DNA of 64,000 bases from Limonium bicolor (GCA_023374045.1 CM041782.1:185832925-185896924); one strand, 5' to 3'. Positions 24,705 to 37,149 are shown, counted from the first letter of the stretch. Program-made: numbers and translations. The notes: generated by a model from the sequence alone, not told the origin.

Positions 24705-25195
24705 ATGATGCATGTTGTTTGACTAAAATGAACTCCATGTATATTCGACAAAGTAGTCGGCGTACCTCGGTTAGCGCTCGGGGTATGCGAATTTCATATG
24801 TAGCGTTAAGCTGAGCCCCTAGGGGCAACATTTTTATTTTTCAGGTACACCGAAGATGTTACCGTTCGAGAGTAGGACGGGGTCGGTGGGTTGCATGGGT
24901 AGTTAGATTTAATTACTTATGTATTGAAAGTGGTGTAAGACCGAATGTGTTGTCGGCATCCATATATTGTAGACTCGGTATAGTAAAGAAGTGAGTTAAG
25001 TATTGTATTTGTATTGTGTATTCGGTTGTTCCAGTTCATCAGACCGTTACGGTATGTAAGAAAGGCCTGGTTAGCCATATGGGTGGCTAACGGCGTTGTT
25101 TCACCCCTCGTTGTAATTAAAATTCCGCTGCGTGAGTAAGGGCATTTAGTGACAGTTTAAGAGGTAATGACGAGCTTAACGGTTGGGGTGTTACA
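24705..25195 (+). repeat. E0 5' LTR, part 3 (3' end of LTR)
   Basis: Follows E2's right TSD. It is colinear with the 3' end of S2: a GC hairpin (GAGCCCCTAGGGGC), a pyrimidine tract ending TTTTTCAGGTAC at 24836-24847, ACCGTTCGAGAGTAGGACGG, and the closing GGGGTGTTACA at 25185-25195. Confidence 0.8.
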
Positions 25196-25199
25196 AAAA

Positions 25200-25212
25200 T
25201 GGTATCAGAGCG
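25200..25212 (+). other. E0 primer-binding site (tRNA-iMet) in a hairpin
   Basis: TGGTATCAGAGCG lies four bases after the LTR. ATCAGAGCG (25204-25212) pairs with CGCTCTGAT (25219-25227) around the loop AAGTAT. Confidence 0.9.
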
Positions 25213-25934
25213 AAGTATCGCTCTGATGATTGGAAATACCGAGCTTAGGAAGTACCGAGTTAAGAATCAGAGACTTAGGGCTATGGGGTGAGTGGTAGCG
25301 TGAGAGATGCGCTAGTTAGGGACTTCCAGTATGAACTGGATACCTACAATACCAAACCCGCCCTCCACAACCCCCGTATTAAAGCTTGGGAAAGAACGCC
25401 AAGAGACGGGGAAACCCGATCTGGCAGTTATAAATATTTCAATATGAACCAGAACCTATCATGCGGTAGATCCTGAGAACCGGAAACCCCGGAGACGGAT
25501 CCCGCTGAAACGACAATAACCGCACTCAATGGCGAGCTCGAGAAATCCTAATCCAAGGAGACCAGAATCTGTGGCAGCTTGGGGCGACATGCTTAGCAGT
25601 CGCGAGAACCCAGCTGGTCAAGCAGCAGCAAGAAGGAAGCACCAATCGTGCGCAAGACGGACTCATAAAAAAATAACGAGAACCGGGACACATGTCTACG
25701 GACCGCCATGGTTATGTAATACCACTAACGGTATACTAACCAACTAAGAACCTAGTTAAGAGTAGGTACACCCACCCTGCCACACCCGAAGAAGTTGCAA
25801 TACTTAACTGATATAGCTTAGACAGCTACGAGGATAATTACGAGACATACCCGAATAGGACTACTGAAGTAGTGCCTAAATAAGTTAAACCTCGGTGACC
25901 ACAGCAAAGATGTGGGAATGAGCAACGAGGTAGA
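25213..25934 (+). other. E0 leader, truncated by E3 insertion
   Basis: This 0.7-kb leader is related to the E2 leader, with stop-riddled frames and only short ORFs (for example 25288-25476 and 25529-25747). I recognise no protein family. E3 begins at 25935, so the rest of E0 lies beyond the right edge of the window. Confidence 0.7.
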
Positions 25935-28900
25935 TGTAACACCCCTTCTACACACTTAACATTTAAATGAAATCGCAGCGGAAAAATAACTAAACAATAA
26001 CTAACGCTTCGGTGCTACAACGCCGTCAACCACCCACGTGGTTAACAAGGCAGAATAGATACAAGTGTACCGGTCTGATGATCAGACTCCCGAGCATAGA
26101 ACTAAAACCATAAATACATCATATACAATACCGAGTATTTAATTACATTCCTTCACTGTAAACTGCCAATATACCGCCACAGTAGTATCAACAGAATCAA
26201 AATATAATGCCACTGGAGCACAGGCGCATCCCGGGCTCAACATCCAAAATAACCAAAAGTACACCTGCAGCCTAGAATCTACAGCCACTCTGCTTCCTCG
26301 ATCCTCATCCTGCAGTAAAAATATGGAGCCCCCGAGGGGGTCAGCAACCCTTGGCTGGTATGGTTAACGCGCAGCCCATCGACTACCGGGATACGCACAA
26401 CTAATTGTCATGATAACATGGCATTCATTTTAACATATAACATATACATATGGCATAGCAACACTATTGCATAGCACAACATCACATACACAGTGGATTC
26501 ACTTTCCACAATAACAAACCAAGAAGGTTAAACAACACAAGAAGCCTAGAGAATGGTTCACTCTCATGTTAAGCTCGTTACACACACTCATTACCGTTCT
26601 GTTATTCGAACGAGTAACTTAAGTCACAGATGGTTCGTATATTGCAACCCGAACACATCACACAAACACATGTTCCCACTAAACCGATCATAAGTCAGAA
26701 TAGGTAAGCTTTGGAGGAAGCTAGCGGGAGATCGAACGCCAAATTAAGGAGAACAATCTTAACAACATAAAAGTCGAATCTGATTCAGATATCTACTCTT
26801 AAACTTACATGCATGACCGGACAACCGGATTCCTCACTTCCCAGTTAACACTTGTTAGAAGTTCAACAGTGGAACTTAATAAACAATTCACAACAGGTGG
26901 TAAGTCATGTTAGACACACACAAGGGAAATGAGTCACATCATAACATCACAATAATATGAACAACTGTAAACTCATTACATGATTAAGTCTTATAACGTC
27001 ATAAACACACAGAAAAACATACAACACACAAGCCGGTGTAAACCGGTAGGCAACAGACTGCAAGAAAACCATACCTTGGTCCTTGCTTCGATTGATTTCC
27101 ACCGTATGTCACTCCTATACATGTTTAAGAATGTCGGTTAATTGCTTACTTAACTTCAATTTTACTAAGTGTTTATAATGATTATTCGACATGTTTTAAT
27201 GCCTAAACTTACCCTTGATTACTTACATTATACTCCCTAAGGTTTATTACTTAAGCCATTCTTGTTTGTTTTTTTTACAAGTTTAGGTCCGACCGAACTT
27301 ACCGACCGACCTTACACAAGGTCGGTCCATTCCAGAACATATTACCATCAAAATTTTCTACTCCGACCGACCTTGTAAGTTCGGTCACATGTTCGGTCAA
27401 TTCCCGAGAGTTTCTTCCCTTTGAAAATTCAGGCCCGACCGATCTTGGCAAGTCCGGTCGCAAGATCGGTCGATTCTCGAGACTTACTCACGTACAAAAA
27501 TTTAGGCATGAGCGAACTTGTAAGTCCGGTCCCAAGTTCGGTCTATTCCAGAGACTTAATCCGTACTAAAAATCCATGCCCGATTGACCTTGCAAGTCCG
27601 GTCCCCAAGGTCGGTCCATTCCAGAAACCATTTCTCGTAGGGTAAACTGGGCTCGACCGATCTTGGCAAGTCCGGTCGCAAGATCGGTCTGCTCCAGACC
27701 TTTATTTTCCATTGCCCATTTAACTCCAAACTTCACCTCATATATCCTAGTATATCCTAACCTCATTTGGGCACTTCAAACACACCTTAAGACCTCCTTA
27801 AAACTCCATAAATCATTCACTAAAATCCTCCTCAAGCGTTTACACAAATTCTTATAAAAAGGTTTACACTTATAATGTTTTTCACTAAGTTTCCCTGTGG
27901 TGTCTCATATCTATAGCTCCCACTATTCCCAAATGTTTTCTCACCACTACAACATCATCTCCCAAGCATCTTTTCTTCCTAAACAACTCCTTGAACATCT
28001 TTACAAGTTTATAGCTCCCCATGCAACAAATCACTTCATCCTTATTCACCAACATTGCACAAGTCCTAAACACAATCTCACCATGATCTTGAAATGTCCC
28101 AAAACATTCTTTTGCATTCTATATCCTCTAGAACATTGCTTAAGCCCTTTTTACATCTATAAACCCCTTAATGCATGTTTCTTTCACTAGGAAAGCACTT
28201 ATCCATCCTAAACATTTCCTAACTTACCAAACTCACTTAAAACCCTTAGAACTTCTTGTTTATTACCTAAATTTTGACATGAACTCCCCTAGAACATTAC
28301 TAAACCAAAACATAATGTTTTCACCATTAAACAACCAAGAACACTAAAATCCATCAAGCACATTATTATACACAAAACTTCACACATTTAGCACTACATC
28401 ACAATATAGTGCATAATTTAAATTGCTTGGCACTTAGGCCCTTAAATAACATGACTCTTAGGCCCTTAAGATGCATAAATCATTAACACTGAATTTCCCA
28501 CATTATATTTGCCTTTGACCTGCAAATACACTCAACAACACATATGCCTTTTACTAAGCCTTTGAGAACATTTTACTAAGTCATTCACCATTGGCTCCTT
28601 AGATCATTTTAATAAGCAACATAAGCTCATTCCTCCTAAGACTTTAAACCACATTAGGTTACCACATTTACCTTTTTTTTTCCTCACAACTTCTTTCTTG
28701 TTTCCTTGTCTAAACCGGCAAGGCTTTTGATTGTTTGTCAACTTCTAAACATTATACAAATGATAAAATGAGTATACAAGCTTTATGCTTCATCTCATTG
28801 TAAACCCTAGATTATACATTGTTCTAAAAACATTAAGATAGTTGTTTTACCTTAGAACTTGAAGAGAGTTTGAATATATATCAAGAGAGGACTCCACCTA

Positions 28901-29954
28901 GTCCTTGAAAGGTTGAAATGAAGCTAGAACAAGGCCACATAAGGACACCATTAAGGGTGATTTTCGGAAAACACAAAAACATGAAGGAAACATCATTTTT
29001 CTTTGAGTTTCCTTACCTTGAAGCAAAGGAGAACAATAATATGTGAAAAGATGAGCTCAAGCTCCTCCCATGGAGATTCTTCTTGGCACCAAAATGGAGC
29101 TCTTGAGATTTTGAAAGGATAGAATTGAAGAGCATGATGAGAGGAAGAGAATGGTGGTCTTAGAATTTGATTTGGCAAAATAAGCTAGGAGATACAAGTG
29201 GTCAAAGATGGAGTTTTGGTGTGTACTATTGCAAACCGTGAATGGAGAGCAAGAAGAGATAGAAGAGAGCTTGAAGACGTGTGAAATGAAGAGGGAAATG
29301 AGAGAATGAAGTTTAAGTCTTCTTTTAAGAGATATTTATATGTTAAAGTAAATAGTACTTAAGTAGTCATCTTTTATTTGTTTAACAAAATAACAAGAGT
29401 GGTGACTCACCATTAAGAAAACCGGCCCCCTTAATGTTACTAAGGGCATTTTAGTCTTTTCTGGCCAATTTCAATACTTATACAAACATATGTTACAAAC
29501 TAGCTTATTTTAGCTACTATTCACTAAAACAAGGCACATAGATGTGAAATTTTTCATTTCCCATTGATATAGACTTCCAAATGTGATACTATATAGTACA
29601 CATGTTAATTAAAGAGTAATGATGGACATTTAGCCATTCAAAACTCATTTACAAGACAATTTTTCAAAAATGTGCTTTAAGACTCCTTAAAGCACATTTT
29701 ATGTTTTAACTTGTTTTCAAGCTTGGTTTTCTTTGGTAATTGGTTTAATATGTTCATTAGTATATAAATAAGGTCTTGGTAAGCTCATTAGGTCTTACCC
29801 AAGCTTAGAGCACATTTTAGCCCTAATTGACTTTAAGGCATTTATATGTGTTTTCTATGGTTTAAATTGTTTACTAATGTTTCTAAGACTCTTTTTAGTC
29901 TTAACATACCATATTTAAATGTTTAAACAACACACTAAGGTTTGGGGTATTTCA
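25935..29954 (-). repeat. E3 3' LTR (left)
   Basis: This 4020-bp LTR runs from TGTAACACCCC to GGGGTATTTCA, abutting a polypurine tract. It is the same subfamily as S1 by its ends and by the GATGAGGATCGAGG... region near 26290-26310. It includes the GC hairpin near 26330-26345 (gagcccccgagggggtcagc), the palindromic array at 27286-27700 and the conserved hairpin block at about 29530-29740. Confidence 0.93.
27286..27700. repeat. Palindromic array, E3 left LTR
   Basis: Five to six units of about 75 bp have cores such as GACCGATCTTGGCAAGTCCG paired with AAGATCGGTC. The spacers keep CATTCCAGAA or TTCCCGAGAG. Confidence 0.85.
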
Positions 29955-29991
29955 ATCTACCCCTCTTAAAAGAACTTTGTCCTCAAAGTTC
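29955..29991 (-). other. E3 terminal polypurine tract with hairpin
   Basis: The minus strand reads GAACTTTGAGGACAAAGTTC (stem GAACTTTG) and then TTTTAAGAGGGGTAGAT at the LTR edge. Compared with E2, a C-G pair in the stem is replaced by T-A, so pairing is kept. Confidence 0.85.
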
Positions 29992-30253
29992 ACACTTCCA
30001 CATATCTTAAATATTAGAACACGGGAATACATATAAACAATATTTCCATAACAACAGTGACAACACACTAACATAACATCGGACACAAGGTCCATACAAC
30101 AACGTCATTCAAATACAACGGTCATACTTACATAACATCGGACACAAGGTCCATACAACAACATCAACATCATTCAGACACAACGGGCTGTAACATAACA
30201 ACATAACATAGACGATGTATTTAAATACACGTCGTACACACATAACCGAAATG

Positions 30254-30290
30254 GCTCTACCCCCCTTAAAAAGGGGTACGCCCCGTACCC
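30254..30290 (-). other. E3 second PPT-hairpin module after pol
   Basis: On the minus strand, the stem GGGTACG/CGTACCC with loop GGG is followed by CTTTTTAAGGGGGGTAGAGC. It lies just downstream of the integrase stop codon at 30305, about 300 bp before the terminal tract. Confidence 0.78.
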
Positions 30291-30304
30291 TATACACATA
30301 AACA

Positions 30305-31384
30305 CTAAGAAGTAAACAATGACGGGTACTTCGCCTTCATCTTATCTTCCAGCTCCCAAGTGGCCTCCTCGACGTCCTGGTTAGACCAAAGAACCTTCAC
30401 CAGTCTCACTGACTTATGGCGAGTGTCTCGAGTCTTAGTATCCAGAATCCATACCGGAGTCTCCACTGATCGCATGGTCGGCTCTAAGGTTAGCCTTTCA
30501 GGCTGAAGCACATGAGACGGATGAGACATATATTTCTTCAACTGGGACACATGAAATACGTCATGTACCTTGCCCAGCTCGGCGGGTAGATCAAGTCTGT
30601 AAGCTACCGGGCCGATCTGCTCCGTCACAACATAAGGCCCCACATATTTTGGGCTCAACTTGCCTTTTTGGCCAAAACGAAATGCTCCCTTCATGGGGGA
30701 TACCCTAAGAAATACCTGATCGCCCACGGTGAACTCCAGGTCACGTCTGCGCACATCCGCGTACGACTTCTGTCTATCCTGAGCTGCCTTCATGTTAGCC
30801 CGGATCTGGCGAACTTCTGCCTGAACTTGTTCCAGATACTCTGGTCCTATAATGACCGTCTCACTCGACTCATCCCAGCATAATGGCGTGCGGCATGGTC
30901 TACCGTACAAAGCCTGGAAGGGAGACATCTTGATCGAAGCATGGTAACTGTTGTTGTAACTAAACTCGATCAGATGTAACTTATCAATCCAGCTGGTCTG
31001 GAAGTCAAGTGCACATGCACGTAACATATCCTCAAGTGTCTGGATGATGCGCTCACTCTGTCCATCTGTCTGTGGGTGGAACGCTGTACTTAGCTTCAGC
31101 TCGGTACCAAATGCTTCCCGTGTGGATTTCCAACACCTAGAGAGGAATCTGGTATCCCTGTCAGACACAATTGTTTTCGGTACCCCATGATGTCTTACAA
31201 TCTCTCTATCAAAGAGCTCTGCTAGTTTTGCCACTTTCCAGGTGTCCTTCATCGGTATGAATCGGGCCACCTTGGTCAGTCGGTCAACAACAACCCAAAT
31301 CATATTCAGACCTCCCCTTGTAGGCGGAAGCCCTACTATGAAGTCCATAGAAATGTCATGGAACTTCCGCTCAGGCACTGGCAT
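30305..31384 (-). CDS. pol: Integrase core plus chromodomain (3' part of E3 pol)
   Basis: This 359-residue open frame is the C-terminal part of the E3 pol polyprotein. The retroviral-type integrase core has its D,D-35-E triad visible: DFIVGLP near residue 14, SDRDTRF near residue 74, and QTDGQSE near residue 110. It is followed by the GPYVVTEQIGPVAYRLDLP (GPY/F) module and VHDVFHVSQLKKY. The last ~35 residues (KVLWSNQDVEEATWELEDK) are a chromodomain, which defines the chromovirus clade and steers insertion to particular chromatin. The start shown is only the first Met. The coding sequence once continued upstream into the HHCC region at 35425, from which it is separated by solo LTR S1. The frame itself is intact, though it cannot now be expressed as pol. 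Confidence 0.92.
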   Translation of the reverse strand: MPVPERKFHDISMDFIVGLPPTRGGLNMIWVVVDRLTKVARFIPMKDTWKVAKLAELFDREIVRHHGVPKTIVSDRDTRFLSRCWKSTREAFGTELKLSTAFHPQTDGQSERIIQTLEDMLRACALDFQTSWIDKLHLIEFSYNNSYHASIKMSPFQALYGRPCRTPLCWDESSETVIIGPEYLEQVQAEVRQIRANMKAAQDRQKSYADVRRRDLEFTVGDQVFLRVSPMKGAFRFGQKGKLSPKYVGPYVVTEQIGPVAYRLDLPAELGKVHDVFHVSQLKKYMSHPSHVLQPERLTLEPTMRSVETPVWILDTKTRDTRHKSVRLVKVLWSNQDVEEATWELEDKMKAKYPSLFTS

Positions 31385-32014
31385 TGGCTGTTGAAATACC
31401 CCAAACCTTAATATATTGTATAAACACTTAAATATGGTGTATTAAGACTAAAAAGAGTCTTAGAAACATTAGTAAACAAATTTAAACAAAAGAAAACACA
31501 AAATGTGCTTTAAAGTCAATAAGAGCCAAAATGTGCTCTAAGCTTGGGATAAACTTGGTTAAGACCTAATGAACTTACCAAGACCTCATTTATACACTAA
31601 TGAACATATTAAACCAATTACCAAAGGAAACCAAGCTTGAAAACAAGTTTAAACACAAAATGTGCTTTAAGGAGTCTTAAAGCACATTTTTGAAAAATTT
31701 TCTTGTAAATGAGTTTTGAGTAGCTAGATGTCCATCATTACTCTTAAATATATATGTGTACTATATAATATCACATTTGGATGTCTATATCAATGGGAAA
31801 TCAAAAATTTCACTTCTATGTGCCTTGTTTTCATGAATAGTCATTTTTGTAAGCTATTTTGTAACATATGTTGTATAAGTAATTAAATTGTCAAATAAAG
31901 ACTATAATACCCTCACATTACTATTGGGGGCGGGGCCGGTTTTTAAGGTTGGTGACACCACCCTTGTTAGCTTGTTAAGAAAATAAATAAAACTACTTAA
32001 GTACCTTTTTACTT

Positions 32015-32035
32015 TATAAAGTATAAATATCTTCA
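32015..32035 (+). promoter_or_regulatory. Possible core promoter in S1
   Basis: A TATA-like run (TTTATAAAGTATAAATATC) is followed over ~100 bp by CT-rich sequence, as in plant core promoters. This is position-based inference only; a second candidate is ACTATATA near 31760. Confidence 0.3.
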
Positions 32036-33610
32036 AAAGCAAATTCTATCTCATTCTCTCATTTCTTTCCTTGTTCACACGGCTCCACACCTCTCTTCTT
32101 CCTTCTCTTCCATGGTAATACCACACCACCTCCATTAAACCTCTTCTTTGATCTCTTGTAAAATCTAGCTCACTTGTTCAATTCAAAAACAAACACCACC
32201 AATCTCTTTCTCTCGTCAAGCTCTTCATTTCTATCTTCTTAAAATTCCAAGACCACCATTTCGGTGCCAAGGAGTTCCACCATTGAAGGAGCTTGAGCTT
32301 GTATTTTTACATATTGTTACTCTCCTTTGCTTCTAGGTAAGGAATCTCAAATAAAAACTTCATTTCCTTCATGTTTTTGTGGTAACCGAAAATACATATT
32401 GAAGGAGCTCTTTGTGTGACCTTGTTCTAGCTTCATTCCAACTCTTCATGGACTAGGTGGAGTCCTCTCTTGCTAGATATTCAAACTCTCTTCAAAGAGC
32501 AAGGTAAAACAACTACATTAATGTTTTTGAAACAATGTAAAATTAGGGTTTACAATGAGATGAAGCTTATAGCTTGAATACTCATTATAATGTTTGTATA
32601 TTGTTTAGAACTTGTCAAAGAATCAAATACCCTGCCGGTTTTTAAAGGAAACAAGAAAGAAGTTGTTGGAAAAGAGGTAAATCTACTAACCTAATGTTGT
32701 TTAATGCCTTAGGAGAAATGAGCTTATAATGCTTGTTAAACCTACCTAAAGAGCAAATGGTGAATGACTTAGTAAAGTGTTCCCAAGAGTTTAGTAAAAG
32801 GCATATGTGTTGTTGAGTGTACCTGCATGTCAAAGGCAAATATATATTGTGGAAATTCAGTGTTTAGGATTTATGCATCTTAAGGGCCTAAGAGCCATGT
32901 CATTTAAGGGCCTAAGTGCCATGCAATTTAAATTATGCACTATATTGTGACGTAGTGCTTTGTGAGTGGAGTTTGTGTATAATAAGTGCTTGATGGATTT
33001 TTAGTGTTCTTGGTTGTTTGTTGGTAAAAACAATGTGTTTTGGTTTAGTAATGTTCTAGGAGAACCTATGTCGAAATTTAGGTAATAAATGAGAAGTCTA
33101 AGAGTTAAAATGAGTTTGATAAGCTAAGAGGTGTTTAGATTGGTTAAGTGTTGTTCTTGTGTAAGAAACATGCATTAAGGTGATTTAGGATGTAACAAGG
33201 ACTTAGGCATGAGCTTGAGGTTTTAGTATGTACCAAAGTCATTTTGGACTTAGGTAAAGACTTAGGCAAACTTTGGTAAATAAGGAGAAAGTGTAAACTT
33301 GGAAAAGGACTTCATGAATGACATAAGGAGTTAGTTGTGGGAAATAATGCTTAGGAGATGATGTTAAGATGAGGAGAAAGCATTTTGGGATAGTAGTTAT
33401 CATAGGTGAGAAACACCATTTAGAAACCTAGTATAAAATGTTGTAAGTGTTAAGGAATTTTACAAGGAAATAAGTAAAGCTTAAGGAATTAGAAAATGAG
33501 TTTTATAGATGTTGTATGTGGATATAAGGCTACCAAATGTTGTTAGGAAGCATTAAGAGCTTAAGGAGAAAGTTTGGTGAAGATTTGACAAAGTTTGGGT
33601 AAGTTTAGAG

Positions 33611-34061
33611 GACGTCCGACCCAGGGGTCGACCCAGTTGTGGGTCGGACAGCCTTGTTAGGCGTTAGGAAAATGTTCTGTAATGGTACGACCCAAAGGGT
33701 GGGTCGGACATGGGTCGGACGGTCTTATTCAAAGGAGGGAAATGTTTCTGGAATGGTCCGACCCAGTCGAGTGAGTCGGACGTGGGTCGGAGGGCATGTT
33801 TATAAGGCGGTAAAATGTTCTGTAATGGTCCGACCCAGAAGGGTGGGTCGGACATGGGTCAGACATGTATGTTCTGAGGTCGGTGAAGTTCTCTGTAATG
33901 GTCCGACCCAGTCGAGTGAGTCGGACGTGGGTCGGACATGTCTCTGGAATGGTCCGACCCATAAGGTTGGGTCAGACATGGGTCGGACATGGTAAGGTTC
34001 TTCAGACCCGAAAACCACTGGAAGGGTCCGACCCAGTTGTGGGTCGGACGGTGGGTCGGAC
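33611..34061. repeat. Palindromic array of S1 with a different core
   Basis: About six units of roughly 70 bp have the core GTCCGACCCA...TGGGTCGGAC, unlike the GACCGACCTT core of E3. The spacer TTCTGGAATG or TTCTGTAATG is retained. Several overlapping repetitive ORFs (for example 33639-33995) are by-products of this repeat. Confidence 0.85.
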
Positions 34062-35424
34062 ATACCAAAAACAACAAAAAAAAAACAGAAAAGAATGTGG
34101 CTTATGTAGTTAACCCTAGGGTGTATAATGAAGGTAACCTAGGGTAAGTTAGACATTTAAACATGTCAAATAATCATGTTAAACACTTAGTAAATTTGGA
34201 GGTTAAGTAAGTTAATTAACCGACATTCTTGAATCATGTATAGGAGTGACCTACGGTGGAAACAAATCAAGGCAAGGACCAAGGTATGGTTTTCTTGCAG
34301 TCTGTTGCCTACCGGTTTACACCGGCTTGTGTGTTGTATGTTTTTCTGTGTGTTTATGACGTTATAAGATTTAAACATGTAATGAGTTTACAGTTGTTCA
34401 TATTATTGTGATGTTATGTTGTGACCCATTTCCCTTGTGTGTGCCTAACGTGACTTACCACCTATTGTGTATTGGTTGTTAAGTTCCACTATGAACTTCT
34501 AACAAGTGTTAACTGGGAAGTGAGGAATCCGGTTGTCCGGTCATGCATGTAAGTTCAGAGTAGATATCTGAATCAGATTCGACTCTTATGTTGATTAAGA
34601 TTGTTCTCCTTAATTTGGCGTTCGATCTCCCGCTAGCTTCCTCCAAAGCTTACCTATTCTGACTTATGATCGGTTTAGTGGGAACATGTGTTTGTGTGGT
34701 GTGTTCGGGTCACTAAATCCGAACCATCTGTGACTTAAGTTACTCGTTCGTCTAACAGAACGGTAATGAGTGTGTTTAACGAGCTTAACATGAGAGTGAA
34801 TCACTCTCTAGGCTCTTGTGTTATTTGACCCTTGTGGTTTGTTATTGTGGAACGAAGATCCACTGTGTATGTGATGTTGTGCTGCACTATTGTTGCTATG
34901 CCACATATTACGTTATGTTATGTTATGTATAAAAATGAATGCCATGTTATCATGACAATTAGTTGCGCGTATCCCGGTAGCCGATGGGCTGCGCGTTAAC
35001 CATGCCAGCCAAGGGTTGCTGACCCCCTCGGGGGATCCATATTTCTTATACTGCAGGATGAGGATCGAAGAAGCGGAGTGGCTCTAGATCCTAGGACGTG
35101 GCTACTTTTGAGTACTTTTGGTTGTTGGCCCAAGATGCGCCTGTGCTCCCGTGGCGTGTTATATACTTGGATGTGACAGTTAGCAGTGGTGTGATACAGT
35201 GAAGGATTTATGTAAACACTCGGTATTATATATGATGTATTTATGGATTAGTTCTATGCTCGGGAGTCTGATCATCAGACCGGTACACTTGTATTTATTT
35301 TGCCTTGTTAACCACGTGGGTGGTTGACGGCGTTGTAGCACCATTCGTTTAGTTACTGTTTAGTTATTTATTTCCGCTGCGATTTCATTTAGTGTTATGT
35401 TCGTGGTAGGGGTGTTACAGCTGT

Positions 35425-36227
35425 ACCATACCACCAGGCCGTCGGTGCTCAAACTTGACCTTCTGACAAGTGAGACACCTCAATACATAATCAGTAACAT
35501 CCTTTTTCATGCCAGTCCACCAAAAATAACGTTTCATACCCTTGTACATTTTTGAAGCTCCGGGGTGAATCGAAGTCGTAGAATAGTGGGATTCACTCAG
35601 TATGCGCTCCTTCAGCTCAGCGCTACTCCTCGGAATACACAGTCGGCCATTCAGCCTAATCAGGTCATCATTGTGGAGTCGGAAGTCATACTTCTAACCC
35701 TCGAATGTGCCATCAATAAGCTTCTGCCTGATCTCCAACATATACTGATCCGTCATCTGAGCACTCCGCACCTCTTCAACCAAGCCAGTATGAGAGACTA
35801 GCGAATGGAGAGATGTGCTCGGCGACTCAATGCGTCAGCTACCACATTTGCCTTACCCTCTTTGTACTGTAGATTAATGTCGTAGTCGTTTAGAAACTCA
35901 ACCCACCTTCTTTGCCTCATGTTCAACTCCTTCTGAGTGAACAAGTACTTTAAACTTTTGTGGTCATAATAGAATTGTCACACTTACCCCATACAAATAA
36001 TGTCGCCATATCTTCAATGCGAAGACAATGGCACCCAGTTCTAGATCGTGGGTAGGGTAGTTCTCTTCATGCTTCTTCAGCTGTCGGGAGGTGTATGCTA
36101 CGACCTTCCCGTGTTGCATCAACACACAACCCATACCTCTGCCTGATGCGTCGCAATAGACCTCAAAACCATCTGGACCGTCTGGTATAGTCAGGACTGG
36201 TGCAGATGTCAGAGCATCCTTGAGACT
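35425..36227 (-). pseudogene. pol: E3 pol: RNase H and integrase HHCC region, decayed
   Basis: Read on the minus strand, this continues from the reverse transcriptase. RNase H motifs are [10 protein letters not shown] (catalytic Asp kept), [21 protein letters not shown], and [13 protein letters not shown] one-base shift lies near 35960-35985 (the region equivalent to IYTDQKSL of E4), and there is a TAG at 35694-35696 just before KYDFRLHNDD. The integrase zinc-binding region follows (SIHPGASKMYKGMKRYFWW, CLTCQKVK). The sequence ends at the S1 insertion after GGMVQ and resumes at PMPVPE beyond S1. Confidence 0.85.
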
Positions 36228-37149
36228 CTAGAAAGAACTCTCACAGTCGACTGTCCACTCGAATGGTGCATCCTTCTTCATCAAGGAAGTCATTGGCTTC
36301 GAGACACTGGAGAAATCCTTCACAAACCTCCTATAATAACCTGCCAGACCGAGGAAGCTCCTGATATCGGTAACTGTCTTCGGCCTAGGCCAGGTGCGCA
36401 CTGCATCAATTTTTGCCAGATCAACAGCGATCCCGGCCTCAGAAATCACATGACCAAGAAAGGATACTTGGTTCAACCAAAACTCACACTTTGAAAACTT
36501 AGCATATAACTGATTCTTTCTCAATGTTTGTAACACATTTCTCAGGTGGCTTTCATGCTCACCTCTCGATTTCGAATACACAAGAATATCGTCGATGAAG
36601 ACTACCATTGACTTGTCCAACTGATCTAGAAACAAGCGGTTCATTAAGTCCATGAACTTAGCTGGTGCATTGGATAAACCAAACGCCATAACCGTAAACT
36701 CATAATGTCCATACCTGGTTCTGAATGCTGTCTTCTCAATGTCACTGTCACGAATAGCGATCTGATGGTATCCAGATCGTAGATCTATCTTGGAGAATAC
36801 TGATGCTCCCCTCAACTGATCAAACAAGTCGTCGATGAGTGGTAAAGGGTAACAATTCTTCACCGTAACTGCATTCAGTTCTCGATAGTCAATACACAGG
36901 CGGAGACTACCGTCCTTCTTCTTCACGAAGAGGACCGGCGCTCCCCATGGTGAAACGCTAGGGCGAATAAACCCCTTGTCGAGTGGGTCTCTCAGCTGCT
37001 CCTTGAGCTGTGTCATTTCTGCTGGAGCCATACGATAGGGCGCCTTCGCAATTGGTCCGGTGCCCAGAACCAAATCAATTTCAAACTCAACTTCCCGTTC
37101 TGGCGGCATGCCCGACAGTTCCTCAGGAAATACATCAGGTAACTCCGAC
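36228..37149 (-). pseudogene. pol: E3 pol: reverse transcriptase segment
   Basis: A 293-codon open frame (from 37109) plus 13 upstream codons reaches the E4 insertion point. It contains the RT fingers-palm motifs [33 protein letters not shown], the catalytic [11 protein letters not shown] (FIDD form of the YxDD box), [16 protein letters not shown] and the [13 protein letters not shown] thumb-connection. The frame is terminated by TAG at 36228-36230, where E4 has a Gln codon (SFQRL), consistent with C-to-T decay. Upstream, the sequence continues after E4 at 56797 (protease side); the junction [16 protein letters not shown] is cleanly interrupted by E4. Confidence 0.9.

Larger units (their letters stand above)
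31392..35419 (+). mobile_element. S1: solo LTR of the E3 subfamily inserted in E3 pol
   Basis: This 4028-bp LTR runs from TGAAATACCCC to GGGGTGTTACA, flanked by TSD GCTGT (31387-31391 and 35420-35424). No primer site, polypurine tract or interior is attached, so it is the product of LTR-LTR recombination. It matches the E3 LTR in reverse orientation in size and order but carries a different palindromic core (33611-34061). It separates the integrase HHCC and catalytic core regions. Confidence 0.94.

Noticed and set aside
27286..27700. Regularly spaced palindromes resembling a CRISPR array
   Set aside because: The spacers are themselves conserved between units, the setting is a plant LTR, and no cas gene is present; this is an LTR repeat array.
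33639..34113. Overlapping ORFs with VGRTWVG-type repeats on both strands in S1
   Set aside because: They follow the ~70-bp palindromic array, are open on both strands, and have no start or domain context; they are artefacts of repeat composition.
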